DNA of 37,343 nucleotides from Flavobacterium sp. (GTDB taxonomy: Bacteria; Bacteroidota; Bacteroidia; Flavobacteriales; Flavobacteriaceae). Below are positions 17,037 through 25,227 of the stretch, in pieces; position 1 is the stretch's first letter, and each line of letters starts with the position of its first letter. The notes under the pieces were generated by a model that searched no databases, was not told the DNA's origin, and was given only the letters and a program-made list of their open reading frames with translations. A program made the translations under genes and the position numbers. The DNA lies in contig JAGOAL010000018.1 of assembly GCA_017983975.1 (NCBI GenBank), forward strand, positions 1 to 37,343. The letters run 5' to 3'.

Positions 17037-17926
17037 TGAAAACAATAGCCGTAATAGGATCAGGAACGATGGGCAACGGAATTGCTCATACTTTTGCACA
17101 AGCTGGATTTACCGTTAAATTAATTGATATTTCTGAGAAATCATTAGAAAAAGGAATGGCAACTATTGCCGCTAACTTAGACAGAATGGTTACTAAAGGA
17201 AGTATCACAGAAGAAGACAAACACAAAACCATTTCAAACATTATCACTTATACGGATATTAAAGATGGCATTGTGGGTTGCGATTTGGTTGTGGAAGCTG
17301 CAACAGAAAATGTATCGCTAAAAATGAATATCTTTAAGCAATTAAGTGATATTTGCGACCATAATGTAATTTTAGCATCGAATACGTCTTCAATTTCAAT
17401 TACTCAAATTGCAGCACAAGTAATTCATCCAGAGCGAGTTATTGGAATGCATTTTATGAATCCAGTGCCAATTATGAAATTAGTTGAAATCATTCGTGGC
17501 TATTCTACTTCTGATGAAGTAACTAAAATTATTATGGATTTATCGGTAAAATTAGGTAAAACACCTACAGAAGTAAACGATTATCCAGGTTTCGTAGCCA
17601 ACAGAATTTTAATGCCAATGATTAACGAATCTATTGAAACGTTATATAATGGTGTGGCTGGCGTTTCTGAAATTGATACGGTTATGAAATTAGGAATGGC
17701 TCATCCAATGGGACCATTACAATTAGCAGATTTTATTGGACTTGACGTTTGTTTATCAATCCTAAACGTAATGTACGACGGATTTAAAAACCCTAAATAC
17801 GCACCTTGTCCGCTTTTAGTAAATATGGTAATGGCAGGGAAATTAGGCGTTAAATCTGGTGAAGGATTTTATGATTATTCTGAAAGCAAAAAAGCAGAGA
17901 AAGTTTCAAAACAATTTTCTAAATAA
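17036..17926 (+). CDS. 3-hydroxybutyryl-CoA dehydrogenase (3-hydroxyacyl-CoA dehydrogenase family)
   Basis: The 296-residue product has the NAD-binding turn VIGSGTMGNGIAHTFAQAGF at 5-24, the NTSSISITQIA segment, and the active-site MHFMNPVPIMKLVEIIRG with its conserved His. The C-terminal domain has DYPGFVANRILMPMINE and ends KSGEGFYDYSE. This single-domain form oxidises (S)-3-hydroxybutyryl-CoA to acetoacetyl-CoA with NAD(P), or runs in reverse, in fatty acid or butanoate metabolism. The name could equally be hbd, mmgB or paaH, so no symbol is given. Its start overlaps the stop of the small membrane protein gene by one base. A large hairpin repeat follows the stop. Confidence 0.92.
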   Translation: MKTIAVIGSGTMGNGIAHTFAQAGFTVKLIDISEKSLEKGMATIAANLDRMVTKGSITEEDKHKTISNIITYTDIKDGIVGCDLVVEAATENVSLKMNIFKQLSDICDHNVILASNTSSISITQIAAQVIHPERVIGMHFMNPVPIMKLVEIIRGYSTSDEVTKIIMDLSVKLGKTPTEVNDYPGFVANRILMPMINESIETLYNGVAGVSEIDTVMKLGMAHPMGPLQLADFIGLDVCLSILNVMYDGFKNPKYAPCPLLVNMVMAGKLGVKSGEGFYDYSESKKAEKVSKQFSK

Positions 17927-17932
17927 AGTGAA

Positions 17933-17987
17933 AAGTGATTAGTAATTAGTGAATAGCTAGTTACTAATCACTAATTACTAATCACTT
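17933..17987. repeat. Large intergenic inverted repeat (20-bp stem)
   Basis: A perfect 19-bp inverted repeat (17933-17951 with 17969-17987, AAGTGATTAGTAATTAGTG and its complement) gains one more A-T pair inside, with a 15-base loop. The right side also holds a direct repeat of TTACTAATCACT. It fills nearly the whole gap between the dehydrogenase stop and the next ATG and has no T tract. Confidence 0.85.
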
Positions 17988-17991
17988 AAAA

Positions 17992-19209
17992 ATGGCAAAA
18001 ATAATCCCTTTTAAAGCAGTTCGTCCATCGGCAGATAAAGTCGCATTGGTAACTTGCAGAACCTATGAAGATTATAGTTCTGCAGAACTTGCGGCTTGGC
18101 TAAGTTTCAATCCGTATTCGTTTTTGCACGTGATTCATCCTGCCTATGCGAATACTCAAAAGATTACTTTAGACAAGCGTTTTAAAGGCGTTTTACACAA
18201 ATATCAGGATTTTAAAAACGAAACTATTTTAATTTCCGAAGAACAACCTGTTTTTTATTTGTACGAAATACAAACCAAAAACCAAACTTTTACCGGAATT
18301 ATTGCAGGAACTTCTGTAGAAGAATATCAGAAAAATCAGATTAAAAAACACGAAGATACTTTACAATATCGAGTAGAATTGTTTAAAGATTATTTGCATC
18401 AAACGGGATTTAATACCGAACCAGTTTTGATTACCTATCCAGATTCTGTTGAAATAAATACGTTTATTGCTTTACGAAAAAAGAGTGAACCCATTTATGC
18501 GTTTGCCACTCCAAATAAGGAAAAACACACGTTGTGGAAGATTGAAACACAATCAGAAATAGATTGGTTACAAGAACATTTTGAAAACATTCCGAATTTA
18601 TATATTGCCGATGGACATCACCGCTCGGCTTCTGCAGAATTGTTGTTTGAGCAAGACAAACATTTAGGCAACAAAAACCTAAATTATTTTATGAGTTTTT
18701 TAATTGCCGAAAGTAATGTGAAAATTTATGAATTTAATAGAATTATTCGTGATTTAAATGGTTTATCAAAAGATGATTTCATAACTAAATTATCGGATAA
18801 TTTTATCATCAAACCCAAAGATCAAGAATTATGGAAACCGCAAAATAAATTTGAATTTGGAATGTATTTAGATGGCAGTTTTTATGCATTGTTTTATAAA
18901 CAATCTCAAAAAGCGACTTCTGTTTTAGAAAATTTAGATGCACAAATTTTATACGATACGGTTTTACATCCCTTATTAGGAATTGAAGATTTGCGAAACG
19001 ACGAACGCATTGATTATATTCCTGGAAAACAAAGCGTTTCTGTAATTAAAGATTTAATAGATGAAGGCGAATACGAAGTGGGCTTTATGCTCTACCCTAC
19101 CAATATGTCTGAAATTAAAACCATTGCCGACAAAAATTTAATTATGCCTCCAAAATCAACCTACATTGAACCAAAGTTTAGAAGTGGTTTGGTTGTTTAT
19201 GAATTGTAA
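17992..19209 (+). CDS. DUF1015 family protein
   Basis: The 405-residue length and motifs fit DUF1015: start IIPFKAVRPSADKVALVTC, the LSFNPYSFLHVIHPA segment, and the family signature IADGHHRSASAELLF (about 204-218). Later motifs are MSFLIAESNVKIYEFNR and LLGIEDLRNDERIDYIPG. The His-rich ADGHHR motif looks like an active or metal site. The family is widespread in bacteria, often near amino acid or pyridoxal-related genes, but its reaction is not firmly established. Here it sits 15 bp before yggS, a PLP-homeostasis gene, which may point to amino acid metabolism; that is inference from context. Confidence 0.93.
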   Translation: MAKIIPFKAVRPSADKVALVTCRTYEDYSSAELAAWLSFNPYSFLHVIHPAYANTQKITLDKRFKGVLHKYQDFKNETILISEEQPVFYLYEIQTKNQTFTGIIAGTSVEEYQKNQIKKHEDTLQYRVELFKDYLHQTGFNTEPVLITYPDSVEINTFIALRKKSEPIYAFATPNKEKHTLWKIETQSEIDWLQEHFENIPNLYIADGHHRSASAELLFEQDKHLGNKNLNYFMSFLIAESNVKIYEFNRIIRDLNGLSKDDFITKLSDNFIIKPKDQELWKPQNKFEFGMYLDGSFYALFYKQSQKATSVLENLDAQILYDTVLHPLLGIEDLRNDERIDYIPGKQSVSVIKDLIDEGEYEVGFMLYPTNMSEIKTIADKNLIMPPKSTYIEPKFRSGLVVYEL

Positions 19210-19224
19210 ATAAAGGATACTAAA

Positions 19225-19878
19225 ATGTCAATAACTCAAAACCTTACCGAGATAAAATCCCAACTTCCACCACACGTGACTTTGGTTGCGGTTTCAAAAA
19301 CCAAACCTGTTTCAGATTTAATGGAGGCTTACAATGCTGGTCAGCGCACTTTTGGAGAAAACAAAATCCAAGAAATGACTGATAAATGGGAACAAATGCC
19401 AAAAGATATCGAATGGCATATGATTGGCCACGTACAAACCAATAAAGTCAAATTTATGGCAGAATACGTGAGTTTGATTCACGGAGTTGATAGTTTAAAA
19501 TTATTGCAAGAAATTAATAAACAAGCCAAAAAACACAATAGAGTCATTGATTGCTTATTACAAATTCATATTGCAGAAGAAGAAACCAAATTTGGATTAG
19601 ATGAAGAAGAGTTGAATCATATTTTAACTTCTGAAGATTTTAAAAGTTTAGAAAACATAAGAATTGTTGGTCTAATGGGAATGGCAACCTTCACTGAAAA
19701 TCAAAACCAAATTGAAAAAGAATTCAGCCATTTAAAAACAATTTTTGACAAACTCAAAACTCAAAACTCTGAACTCTTAACTCTCTCGATGGGTATGTCT
19801 GGCGATTATCAACTTGCAATTTCGTGCGGAAGCACAATGGTTCGAATAGGAAGTAGTATCTTTGGCAATAGGAATTAG
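19225..19878 (+). CDS. yggS: YggS family PLP-binding homeostasis protein
   Basis: The 217-residue product is a single-domain PLP-binding TIM barrel: VTLVAVSKTKPVSDLMEAY holds the PLP lysine (about Lys26), GENKIQEM and WHMIGHVQTNKVK follow. The end has LSMGMSGDYQLAISCGSTMVRIGSSIFG, which binds the phosphate. YggS/PLPBP proteins balance free pyridoxal phosphate and have no known enzymatic turnover. Near residues 172-188 the coding DNA carries a low-complexity AACTC-type repeat (19749-19783), translated in frame between the helix and the SMGMSGDY motif. It follows the DUF1015 gene by 15 bp. Confidence 0.95.
   Translation: MSITQNLTEIKSQLPPHVTLVAVSKTKPVSDLMEAYNAGQRTFGENKIQEMTDKWEQMPKDIEWHMIGHVQTNKVKFMAEYVSLIHGVDSLKLLQEINKQAKKHNRVIDCLLQIHIAEEETKFGLDEEELNHILTSEDFKSLENIRIVGLMGMATFTENQNQIEKEFSHLKTIFDKLKTQNSELLTLSMGMSGDYQLAISCGSTMVRIGSSIFGNRN
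19749..19783. repeat. AACTC-type low-complexity repeat inside yggS
   Basis: AACTCAAA-, AACTCAAA-like, AACTCTG, AACTCTT and AACTCTC units run in series within the coding region. Such units are usually seen between genes in flavobacteria. Confidence 0.5.
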
Positions 19879-19912
19879 AATTTAGAAAATAGAGAAAAGA
19901 CTGATTACTAAA

Positions 19913-19926
19913 ACTGAACACTGAAC
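19913..19926. repeat. ACTGAAC tandem pair
   Basis: Two exact ACTGAAC units lie in the 54-bp gap between yggS and the exonuclease gene. They belong to the same kind of short intergenic repeat as those near 17933 and 19749. Confidence 0.5.
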
Positions 19927-19932
19927 ACTATT

Positions 19933-21294
19933 TTGTACACAATACTCGACATAGAAACTACTGGTGGTCAATACAACGAAGAAGGTATTACCGAAATTGC
20001 TATTTATAAATTTGATGGGCATGAGGTTGTGGATCAATTTATTAGTTTAGTAAATCCGGAAAAACCCATTCAGCCTTTTGTGGTGAAATTGACGGGTATT
20101 AACAATGCCATGTTGCGCAGTGCTCCAAAATTTTATGAAGTTGCAAAACGCATTATTGAAATCACAGAAGGAACCATTGTTGTAGCTCATAACGCCAGTT
20201 TCGATTACCGAATTTTACAAACCGAATTCAGACGTTTGGGTTATGATTTCAAAAAACAAACGCTTTGTACGGTGGAACTTTCCAAAAAACTAATTCCCGA
20301 TCAGGCGTCTTATAGTTTAGGAAAATTAGTTCGTGCATTGGGAATTCCTATGGCAGACAGACACAGAGCAAGTGGAGATGCTTTGGCTACTGTAAAGCTG
20401 TTCAAAATGCTTTTGGCAAAAGATGTAGAAAAAGAGATTTTAAAAAGTTTTGTCAAAACCGAAATTAAATCGGGAATGTCTCCAAAATTACTTGACATAT
20501 TAGAAAATTTACCTTCAAAAACAGGAATTTATTATATTCATAATGAAAAAGGTGATTTAATTTACATAGGCAAAAGTAAAAACATTAAAAAGCGTGTCAA
20601 TCAGCATTTTACTGGTATAAATAGTAAAAGTAAAAAAATACAACGCGATGTTTTTGCCGTTACATTTGAAGAAACAGGTAGCGAACTCATTGCGCTATTA
20701 AAAGAAAGCGAAGAAATTAAAATCAATAAGCCTATTTATAATAGAGCGCAACGAAAAAGCATTTTTCAATATGCGTTGTACCAACATAAAAATGAGGAAG
20801 GCTATATCGCTTTAACCATTGAAAAAGCCGATGGTAGAAAAAAAGAAATCACCTCATTTACCACCTTGCAAGAAGGCAAAAATGCATTATTCAAAATAAC
20901 AGAAAAATATAACCTTTGCCAAAAAGTAAACGGTTTATATGACACCAAAAACGGCTGTTTTCAATACAAAATTAAAGAATGTAATGGCGCCTGTTTAGGT
21001 AAAGAAAATGTTGAAAACTACAACGAACGTGTGTTTGATTTTCTTGAAGAAAGTTCTTTTGAAAATAATAATATGATTGTTGTGGATAGAGGTCGGAGTT
21101 TTGAAGAACGAAGTGCTGTTTTAATTGAAAGTGGCGTTTACAAAGGCTATTGTTTTTTTGACTTAAATTACCAAATAACGAATGTAGATATTTTAAAAAA
21201 TATCATTATTCCGATGCAACATAATCGTGATGTAAAAACAATCATTCAAAGTTATTTGCGAAAAAATAAAGTGTCTAAAATAATCACGTTTTAG
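19933..21294 (+). CDS. DEDD exonuclease fused to GIY-YIG nuclease (Cho/UvrC-like)
   Basis: The start is TTG: the exonuclease motif DIETTGG falls at residues 6-12, leaving no room for a later start. The DnaQ-type 3'-5' exonuclease domain (about 1-165) shows Asp6/Glu8, HNASFDYRIL with Asp91, and HRASGDA with His144 and Asp149, so it is complete (DEDDh). A GIY-YIG nuclease domain follows (197-270): TGIYYI, YIGKSKNIKKR with Arg220, and ALLKESEEIK with Glu257. The C-terminal part has a UvrC/Cho-like CFQYKIKECNGACLGKE segment. Such fusions probably act in DNA repair, cutting a damaged strand and trimming it; the pairing is recurrent in bacteria but its exact role is not settled. miaA follows 2 bp later. 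Confidence 0.9.
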   Translation: MYTILDIETTGGQYNEEGITEIAIYKFDGHEVVDQFISLVNPEKPIQPFVVKLTGINNAMLRSAPKFYEVAKRIIEITEGTIVVAHNASFDYRILQTEFRRLGYDFKKQTLCTVELSKKLIPDQASYSLGKLVRALGIPMADRHRASGDALATVKLFKMLLAKDVEKEILKSFVKTEIKSGMSPKLLDILENLPSKTGIYYIHNEKGDLIYIGKSKNIKKRVNQHFTGINSKSKKIQRDVFAVTFEETGSELIALLKESEEIKINKPIYNRAQRKSIFQYALYQHKNEEGYIALTIEKADGRKKEITSFTTLQEGKNALFKITEKYNLCQKVNGLYDTKNGCFQYKIKECNGACLGKENVENYNERVFDFLEESSFENNNMIVVDRGRSFEERSAVLIESGVYKGYCFFDLNYQITNVDILKNIIIPMQHNRDVKTIIQSYLRKNKVSKIITF

Positions 21295-21296
21295 CA

Positions 21297-22232
21297 TTGA
21301 ACTACCTCATTACCATAATAGGCCCAACCGCTATAGGAAAAACTTCCTTAAGTATTGCTTTAGCACAACATTTTGGTTGTGATATTATTTCGTGCGATAG
21401 TCGTCAGTTTTTTAAGGAAATGAAAATTGGAACTGCTGTACCTAGTGAGGAAGAATTAGCTGCTGCACCACATCATTTTATACAAAATAAATCCATTTTT
21501 GAATCGTATTCGGTGGGTGATTTTGAACAAGAAGCCTTGATTAAATTGGACGAATTGTTTCAAAAAAACAACATTCAAATTATGGTAGGCGGTTCAGGAT
21601 TATATGTAGATGCGGTATTGAAAGGATTTGATGAATTTCCTGAAATTGATCCTTCAGTCAGAGCGGAAATTAATAGCAAATACGACACATTTGGAATAGA
21701 CTATTTGCAGGAACAATTAAACGCATTAGATTCCGATTATTTTCAAAAATTGCAAACTGAAAATCCGCAAACCTTACAAAATCCGCAGCGGATGAAACGT
21801 TTTGTAGAGGTTTGTATCGGAAGTGGAAAACCTTATTCGAGTTTTATTGGCAAACGAAAAAATACTAGAAACTTCACACCTATTATCATTGGATTAGAAG
21901 CGGAAAGAGAAATCATGTACGACAGAATCAATCAGCGGGTAGCTATAATGCTAAACGAAGGACTTTTAGCCGAAGCAAAAGCTTTGTATCCAAACAAACA
22001 ATTGAATGCATTACAAACCGTGGGATACAGAGAATTATTTGATTATTTTGATACTAGTATTGAAGATGCTAAATTACTCGAAAATGCCATTGAACAAATT
22101 AAAATGAACACTCGAAGATTTGCCAAACGTCAAATGACTTGGTTTAAACGAACAGAAAATGTGAGTTGGTTTGATTTTTTAACTGATAGAGATGAAATTT
22201 TATCCATCATCAAATCGAAAATAAATAAGTAA
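21297..22232 (+). CDS. miaA: tRNA dimethylallyltransferase MiaA
   Basis: The start is TTG, 2 bp after the previous stop; the P-loop GPTAIGKTSLSIALA is only eight residues in, so no later start fits. Length 311 is normal. Other motifs are DIISCDSRQFFKEMKIGTA, VGGSGLYVDAVLKGFDEFP, NPQRMKRFVEVC, and TVGYRELFDYF near the end, with RRFAKRQMTWFKR binding tRNA. The enzyme adds a dimethylallyl group to adenosine 37 of tRNAs reading codons that begin with U, improving decoding. It ends at a probable terminator shared with the response regulator gene on the other strand. Confidence 0.97.
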   Translation: MNYLITIIGPTAIGKTSLSIALAQHFGCDIISCDSRQFFKEMKIGTAVPSEEELAAAPHHFIQNKSIFESYSVGDFEQEALIKLDELFQKNNIQIMVGGSGLYVDAVLKGFDEFPEIDPSVRAEINSKYDTFGIDYLQEQLNALDSDYFQKLQTENPQTLQNPQRMKRFVEVCIGSGKPYSSFIGKRKNTRNFTPIIIGLEAEREIMYDRINQRVAIMLNEGLLAEAKALYPNKQLNALQTVGYRELFDYFDTSIEDAKLLENAIEQIKMNTRRFAKRQMTWFKRTENVSWFDFLTDRDEILSIIKSKINK

Positions 22233-22235
22233 AAA

Positions 22236-22274
22236 AAAGCCCTGATTTCTCAGAGCTTTACTTTTATTTTTTGA
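22236..22274. terminator. Bidirectional terminator, miaA / response regulator
   Basis: Arms 22236-22245 and 22250-22259 (AAAGCCCTGA / TCAGAGCTTT) form a 10-bp stem with one mismatch. An A tract lies on the left and T-rich sequence on the right, between two convergent genes. Confidence 0.75.
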
Positions 22275-22962
22275 TTACCAATCTAAAACCTTCGCCGTGA
22301 ATGTTTAAGATTTCTACGTTTTCATCTAATTTCAAGAATTTTCTCAATTTAGCAATGTAAACATCCATACTTCTAGAAGTGAAGTAGTTATCATCTCTCC
22401 AAATTTTTGTTAAAGCTAATTCTCTAGGCATTAAATCATTTTCATGTAAGGCTAACATTTTTAATAATTCGCATTCTTTAGGGGATAATTTAATAGGTTC
22501 TTGACCCGGAAATGTTAAGAAACGTAATTTTGAATTCAAATGGAATTTTCCAATTTCAAACTCAAATTTAGTCGTGTCTGGTTTTACTTCAGAAGCTTTT
22601 CTTTGAATAATTGCTCTAATTTTCATCAACAATACTTCAGAATCAAATGGCTTATTCAAATAATCATCAGCTCCTACTTTATATCCTTTTAATACATCTT
22701 CCTTAAGTGTTTTAGCCGTCAAGAAAATAATTGGCACTTCCTGATTTTTCTCACGTATTTCTCTAGCTAAAGTATACCCATCCTTGTAAGGCATCATCAC
22801 GTCTAAAATACATAAATCATAGGTGTCTTTTTTAAACTTTTCAAATCCTTCCATTCCGTTTTTAGCTAACGTAACTTCAAAATCATTGATCATTAAATAA
22901 TCTTTTAAAACTGCTCCAAAGTTTGGATCGTCTTCTACTAGTAATATTTTTTTTCCTTCCAT
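22264..22962 (-). CDS. OmpR-type response regulator
   Basis: The 232-residue product has a receiver domain with acidic pocket EDD (10-12), phosphorylated Asp54 in ILDVMMP, Thr in FLTAKT, and Lys in NKPFD. A winged-helix DNA-binding domain (about 130-230) follows: LSPKECELLKMLALHENDL, the recognition helix in SRSMDVYIAKLRKFL, and the wing ILNIHGEGFRL. It is transcribed 19 bp behind its histidine kinase gene, so the two form one system. It resembles RprY of Bacteroides, but that specific match is not certain. It ends at the terminator shared with miaA. Confidence 0.95.
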   Translation of the reverse strand: MEGKKILLVEDDPNFGAVLKDYLMINDFEVTLAKNGMEGFEKFKKDTYDLCILDVMMPYKDGYTLAREIREKNQEVPIIFLTAKTLKEDVLKGYKVGADDYLNKPFDSEVLLMKIRAIIQRKASEVKPDTTKFEFEIGKFHLNSKLRFLTFPGQEPIKLSPKECELLKMLALHENDLMPRELALTKIWRDDNYFTSRSMDVYIAKLRKFLKLDENVEILNIHGEGFRLVIKK

Positions 22963-22981
22963 AGTAATTGAATATTTCTTT

Positions 22982-24565
22982 TTAATTTATTAATGGCATT
23001 TTGATAATAAAGGTACTACCCTTCCCTTTTTCACTTTCAACATATATTTGACCGTTATGATCTTCAACAATTTGCTTCACATAAGAAAGTCCTAAACCGT
23101 GACCTTTTACATTATGTAAATCTCCAGTATGTTCTCTATAAAATTTTTCAAATACACGTTTTTGAGCTACTTTACTCATTCCAGCACCTTGATCTTGAAT
23201 CTTAATTAAGATAAAATCTTTAATATTTTCGGTAAAAACATCTATTATTGGTGCTTCTGGCGAATATTTTATAGCATTATCCAACACATTGACTAATACA
23301 TTAGTAAAATGAACTTCATTTAACAAAATTGTATTTCGGGCTGCATTAAAATGATGATTTATAATTCCCGATCTATCTTCTACTATTAAACCAACGTGTT
23401 CAATTGCGTCTTCAATGATTTCAGTTACATCTCTTGGTTCTTTTGAAATGTCCAACTCATTTTTTTCTAACTTAGAAATACGCAATACATTTTCAACTTG
23501 CGCATGCATTCGTTTATTCTCCTCTTTAATCATTTGCAAATAACGCTGAACCTTTTCTTTATCATCAATAATTTTTGGGTTTTTAATAGCATCTAAAGCC
23601 AAATTAATGGTAGCAATAGGCGTTTTAAACTCATGCGTCATATTGTTGATAAAATCGGTCTTAATTTCAGAAATTTGCTTTTGCTTAATTAACTGATTTA
23701 AAGCGCTTGAATAAGTCAACACAATTACCAAAGTGAACAGTAAAGACAAGCTAGTGATTCCAATTAAAGATGAAAAAACGAACTTACTTTTTTGCGGAAA
23801 ACGAACTAATAATTGATATTTAGACATTCCTTCGTTATCCTGAAAAACTGGGATACCATAGGTTGTGTTTTTTTCGTACTTAAAATTTTCAGAACGTATT
23901 TTCGTAGCTAATCCATTGCTGTAAATTCCGAATTCAAAAGGTGTTTTAACACCATATTTTTTTAATTCTGAACGAAGTAGTTCGTCTAATTCTTCATTTG
24001 AAATACGTTGCTGCAATGGTTTTTGTGCAACAATATCTTTAAAAACGACTTCAAAATTTGCTTTATCTAAGCTGGATAAATTATCTGATTTTGAGATAGT
24101 TGTATTGGGTTGGTTACTCAGTTGAAAAGTAGCATCACTAATCGAATTTTCATTATAAACTTCAGTTTTTCGATTAGCTACTATATTCCCAATAGATATT
24201 GAATCGGCTTTGTTATCAAAGAACGAACCTGTAATGCCGTAATTTTCAGCTACAAGTGTATTTGTATAAATGATTGTTTCGTTTGTTTTTGTATCCCTTT
24301 CATAAAAGTATACCTCTTTTAGTTGGCTAGTTTCTGGATCTTTACCAATACTATCTTTAATTTGATTGTATGTTGTAAAAAACGAAACCAATTCTTTATC
24401 TTTTAAATTATCAGAAACGTTACCTAAAACTTGTTGTACATGGTATTTAAATTCTTCTTCATTTTTATCCAATGAAGTTGAAATCCAATACAATTGAACT
24501 AAAATGATTCCTATTAATGATAAACTCATTAAAAAAACTAACAACCTAAATCTTGCCTTATTCAT
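22982..24565 (-). CDS. Membrane sensor histidine kinase
   Basis: The 527-residue product has a membrane segment at about 5-28 and a second at about 262-290. Roughly 235 residues lie between them in the periplasm and would sense the signal; they match no domain I can name. The cytoplasmic part has the HisKA motif FINNMTHEFKTPIATINLAL with phospho-acceptor His311. The ATP-binding boxes follow: DNAIKYSPEAP (N box), KIQDQGAGMS (G1), FEKFYRE (F) and HGLGLSYVKQIV (G2). No HAMP domain is apparent. It pairs with the OmpR-type regulator 19 bp downstream and is similar in layout to RprX. A very good promoter lies just 5 bp before the ATG. Confidence 0.95.
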   Translation of the reverse strand: MNKARFRLLVFLMSLSLIGIILVQLYWISTSLDKNEEEFKYHVQQVLGNVSDNLKDKELVSFFTTYNQIKDSIGKDPETSQLKEVYFYERDTKTNETIIYTNTLVAENYGITGSFFDNKADSISIGNIVANRKTEVYNENSISDATFQLSNQPNTTISKSDNLSSLDKANFEVVFKDIVAQKPLQQRISNEELDELLRSELKKYGVKTPFEFGIYSNGLATKIRSENFKYEKNTTYGIPVFQDNEGMSKYQLLVRFPQKSKFVFSSLIGITSLSLLFTLVIVLTYSSALNQLIKQKQISEIKTDFINNMTHEFKTPIATINLALDAIKNPKIIDDKEKVQRYLQMIKEENKRMHAQVENVLRISKLEKNELDISKEPRDVTEIIEDAIEHVGLIVEDRSGIINHHFNAARNTILLNEVHFTNVLVNVLDNAIKYSPEAPIIDVFTENIKDFILIKIQDQGAGMSKVAQKRVFEKFYREHTGDLHNVKGHGLGLSYVKQIVEDHNGQIYVESEKGKGSTFIIKMPLIN

Positions 24566-24570
24566 CGAAA

Positions 24571-24600
24571 CAAATTTAACATTTTAACATTTATTCCAAA
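24571..24600 (-). promoter_or_regulatory. Promoter of the two-component operon
   Basis: On the - strand TTTG (24600-24597), an 18-bp spacer and TAAATTTG (24578-24571) match the Bacteroidota consensus. Only 5 bp lie between the box and the kinase ATG, so the mRNA would be almost leaderless. Confidence 0.75.
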
Positions 24601-24636
24601 AATACATTAACCAAAGATTAACATAAAAACCTTTTT

Positions 24637-25224
24637 TTAAAGTTTTGATAAAATTTTAAGAATTTCGTCTACTTGAATAAACGTCTTATTTAAGTCGGTA
24701 TTGTGGATTATGAAATCACTTTTTGTGATTTTTTCAGATTCAGGAAGTTGATTGTTCATGCGACTTACAATTGTTTCCTTTGAAACATTGTCGCGTTTCA
24801 TTGCGCGCTCAATTCTGATTTCTTCAGGTGCAGTAACTAAAATAACTTTATCACAAGCTTTGTCTCCTCCTGTTTCAAAAAGTATAGCTACCTCTTTAAT
24901 GACAAAAGGAGCATTTGAATGGATTTTCAACCATTCTATAAAATGATTTTTAACTAATGGATGAACAATATTATTTAACTTAGTAAGTTGAGTTGGTGAA
25001 TTAAAAACCAAATCTGCAATTTTTTTCCGATCTAGTCTTCCAAATTCATCCAAAACATTTTCTTCAAAAATAGCGTTTACAGAAGCAATAACTTCGGGTA
25101 ATTCCATTAGTTTTTTAGCTTCTTCATCAGCAATATAAACAGGAATACCTTTTGAAGCAATGTAATTTGCTATTGTGGATTTACCACTTCCAATTCCTCC
25201 TGTTAAACCAATGATTTTTGTCAT
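24637..25224 (-). CDS. coaE: Dephospho-CoA kinase
   Basis: The 195-residue product is a typical CoaE. The P-loop GLTGGIGSGKSTIA lies at 6-19, with the nearby substrate segment IPVYIADEEAKKLM. The lid and core contain DRKKIADLVF, LNNIVHPLVKNHF and KEVAILFETGGDKACDKVILV, and the C-terminus has MKRDNVSKETIVSRMNNQLP. It phosphorylates the ribose 3'-hydroxyl of dephospho-CoA with ATP, the last step of CoA synthesis. It follows the glycosyltransferase gene by 3 bp on the same strand. An A-T-rich hairpin overlaps its 3' end but is too weak to call a terminator confidently. coaBC, for earlier steps, lies about 5 kb away. Confidence 0.95.
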   Translation of the reverse strand: MTKIIGLTGGIGSGKSTIANYIASKGIPVYIADEEAKKLMELPEVIASVNAIFEENVLDEFGRLDRKKIADLVFNSPTQLTKLNNIVHPLVKNHFIEWLKIHSNAPFVIKEVAILFETGGDKACDKVILVTAPEEIRIERAMKRDNVSKETIVSRMNNQLPESEKITKSDFIIHNTDLNKTFIQVDEILKILSKL

Positions 25225-25227
25225 TAT

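Noticed and set aside
17933-17987. CRISPR array or ordinary terminator
   Set aside because: There are no spaced identical repeats, and the stem lacks GC pairs and a T tract.
24621-24648. Terminator after coaE
   Set aside because: The A-T stem overlaps the coaE coding end, has a wobble pair and little GC, so it is not convincing.
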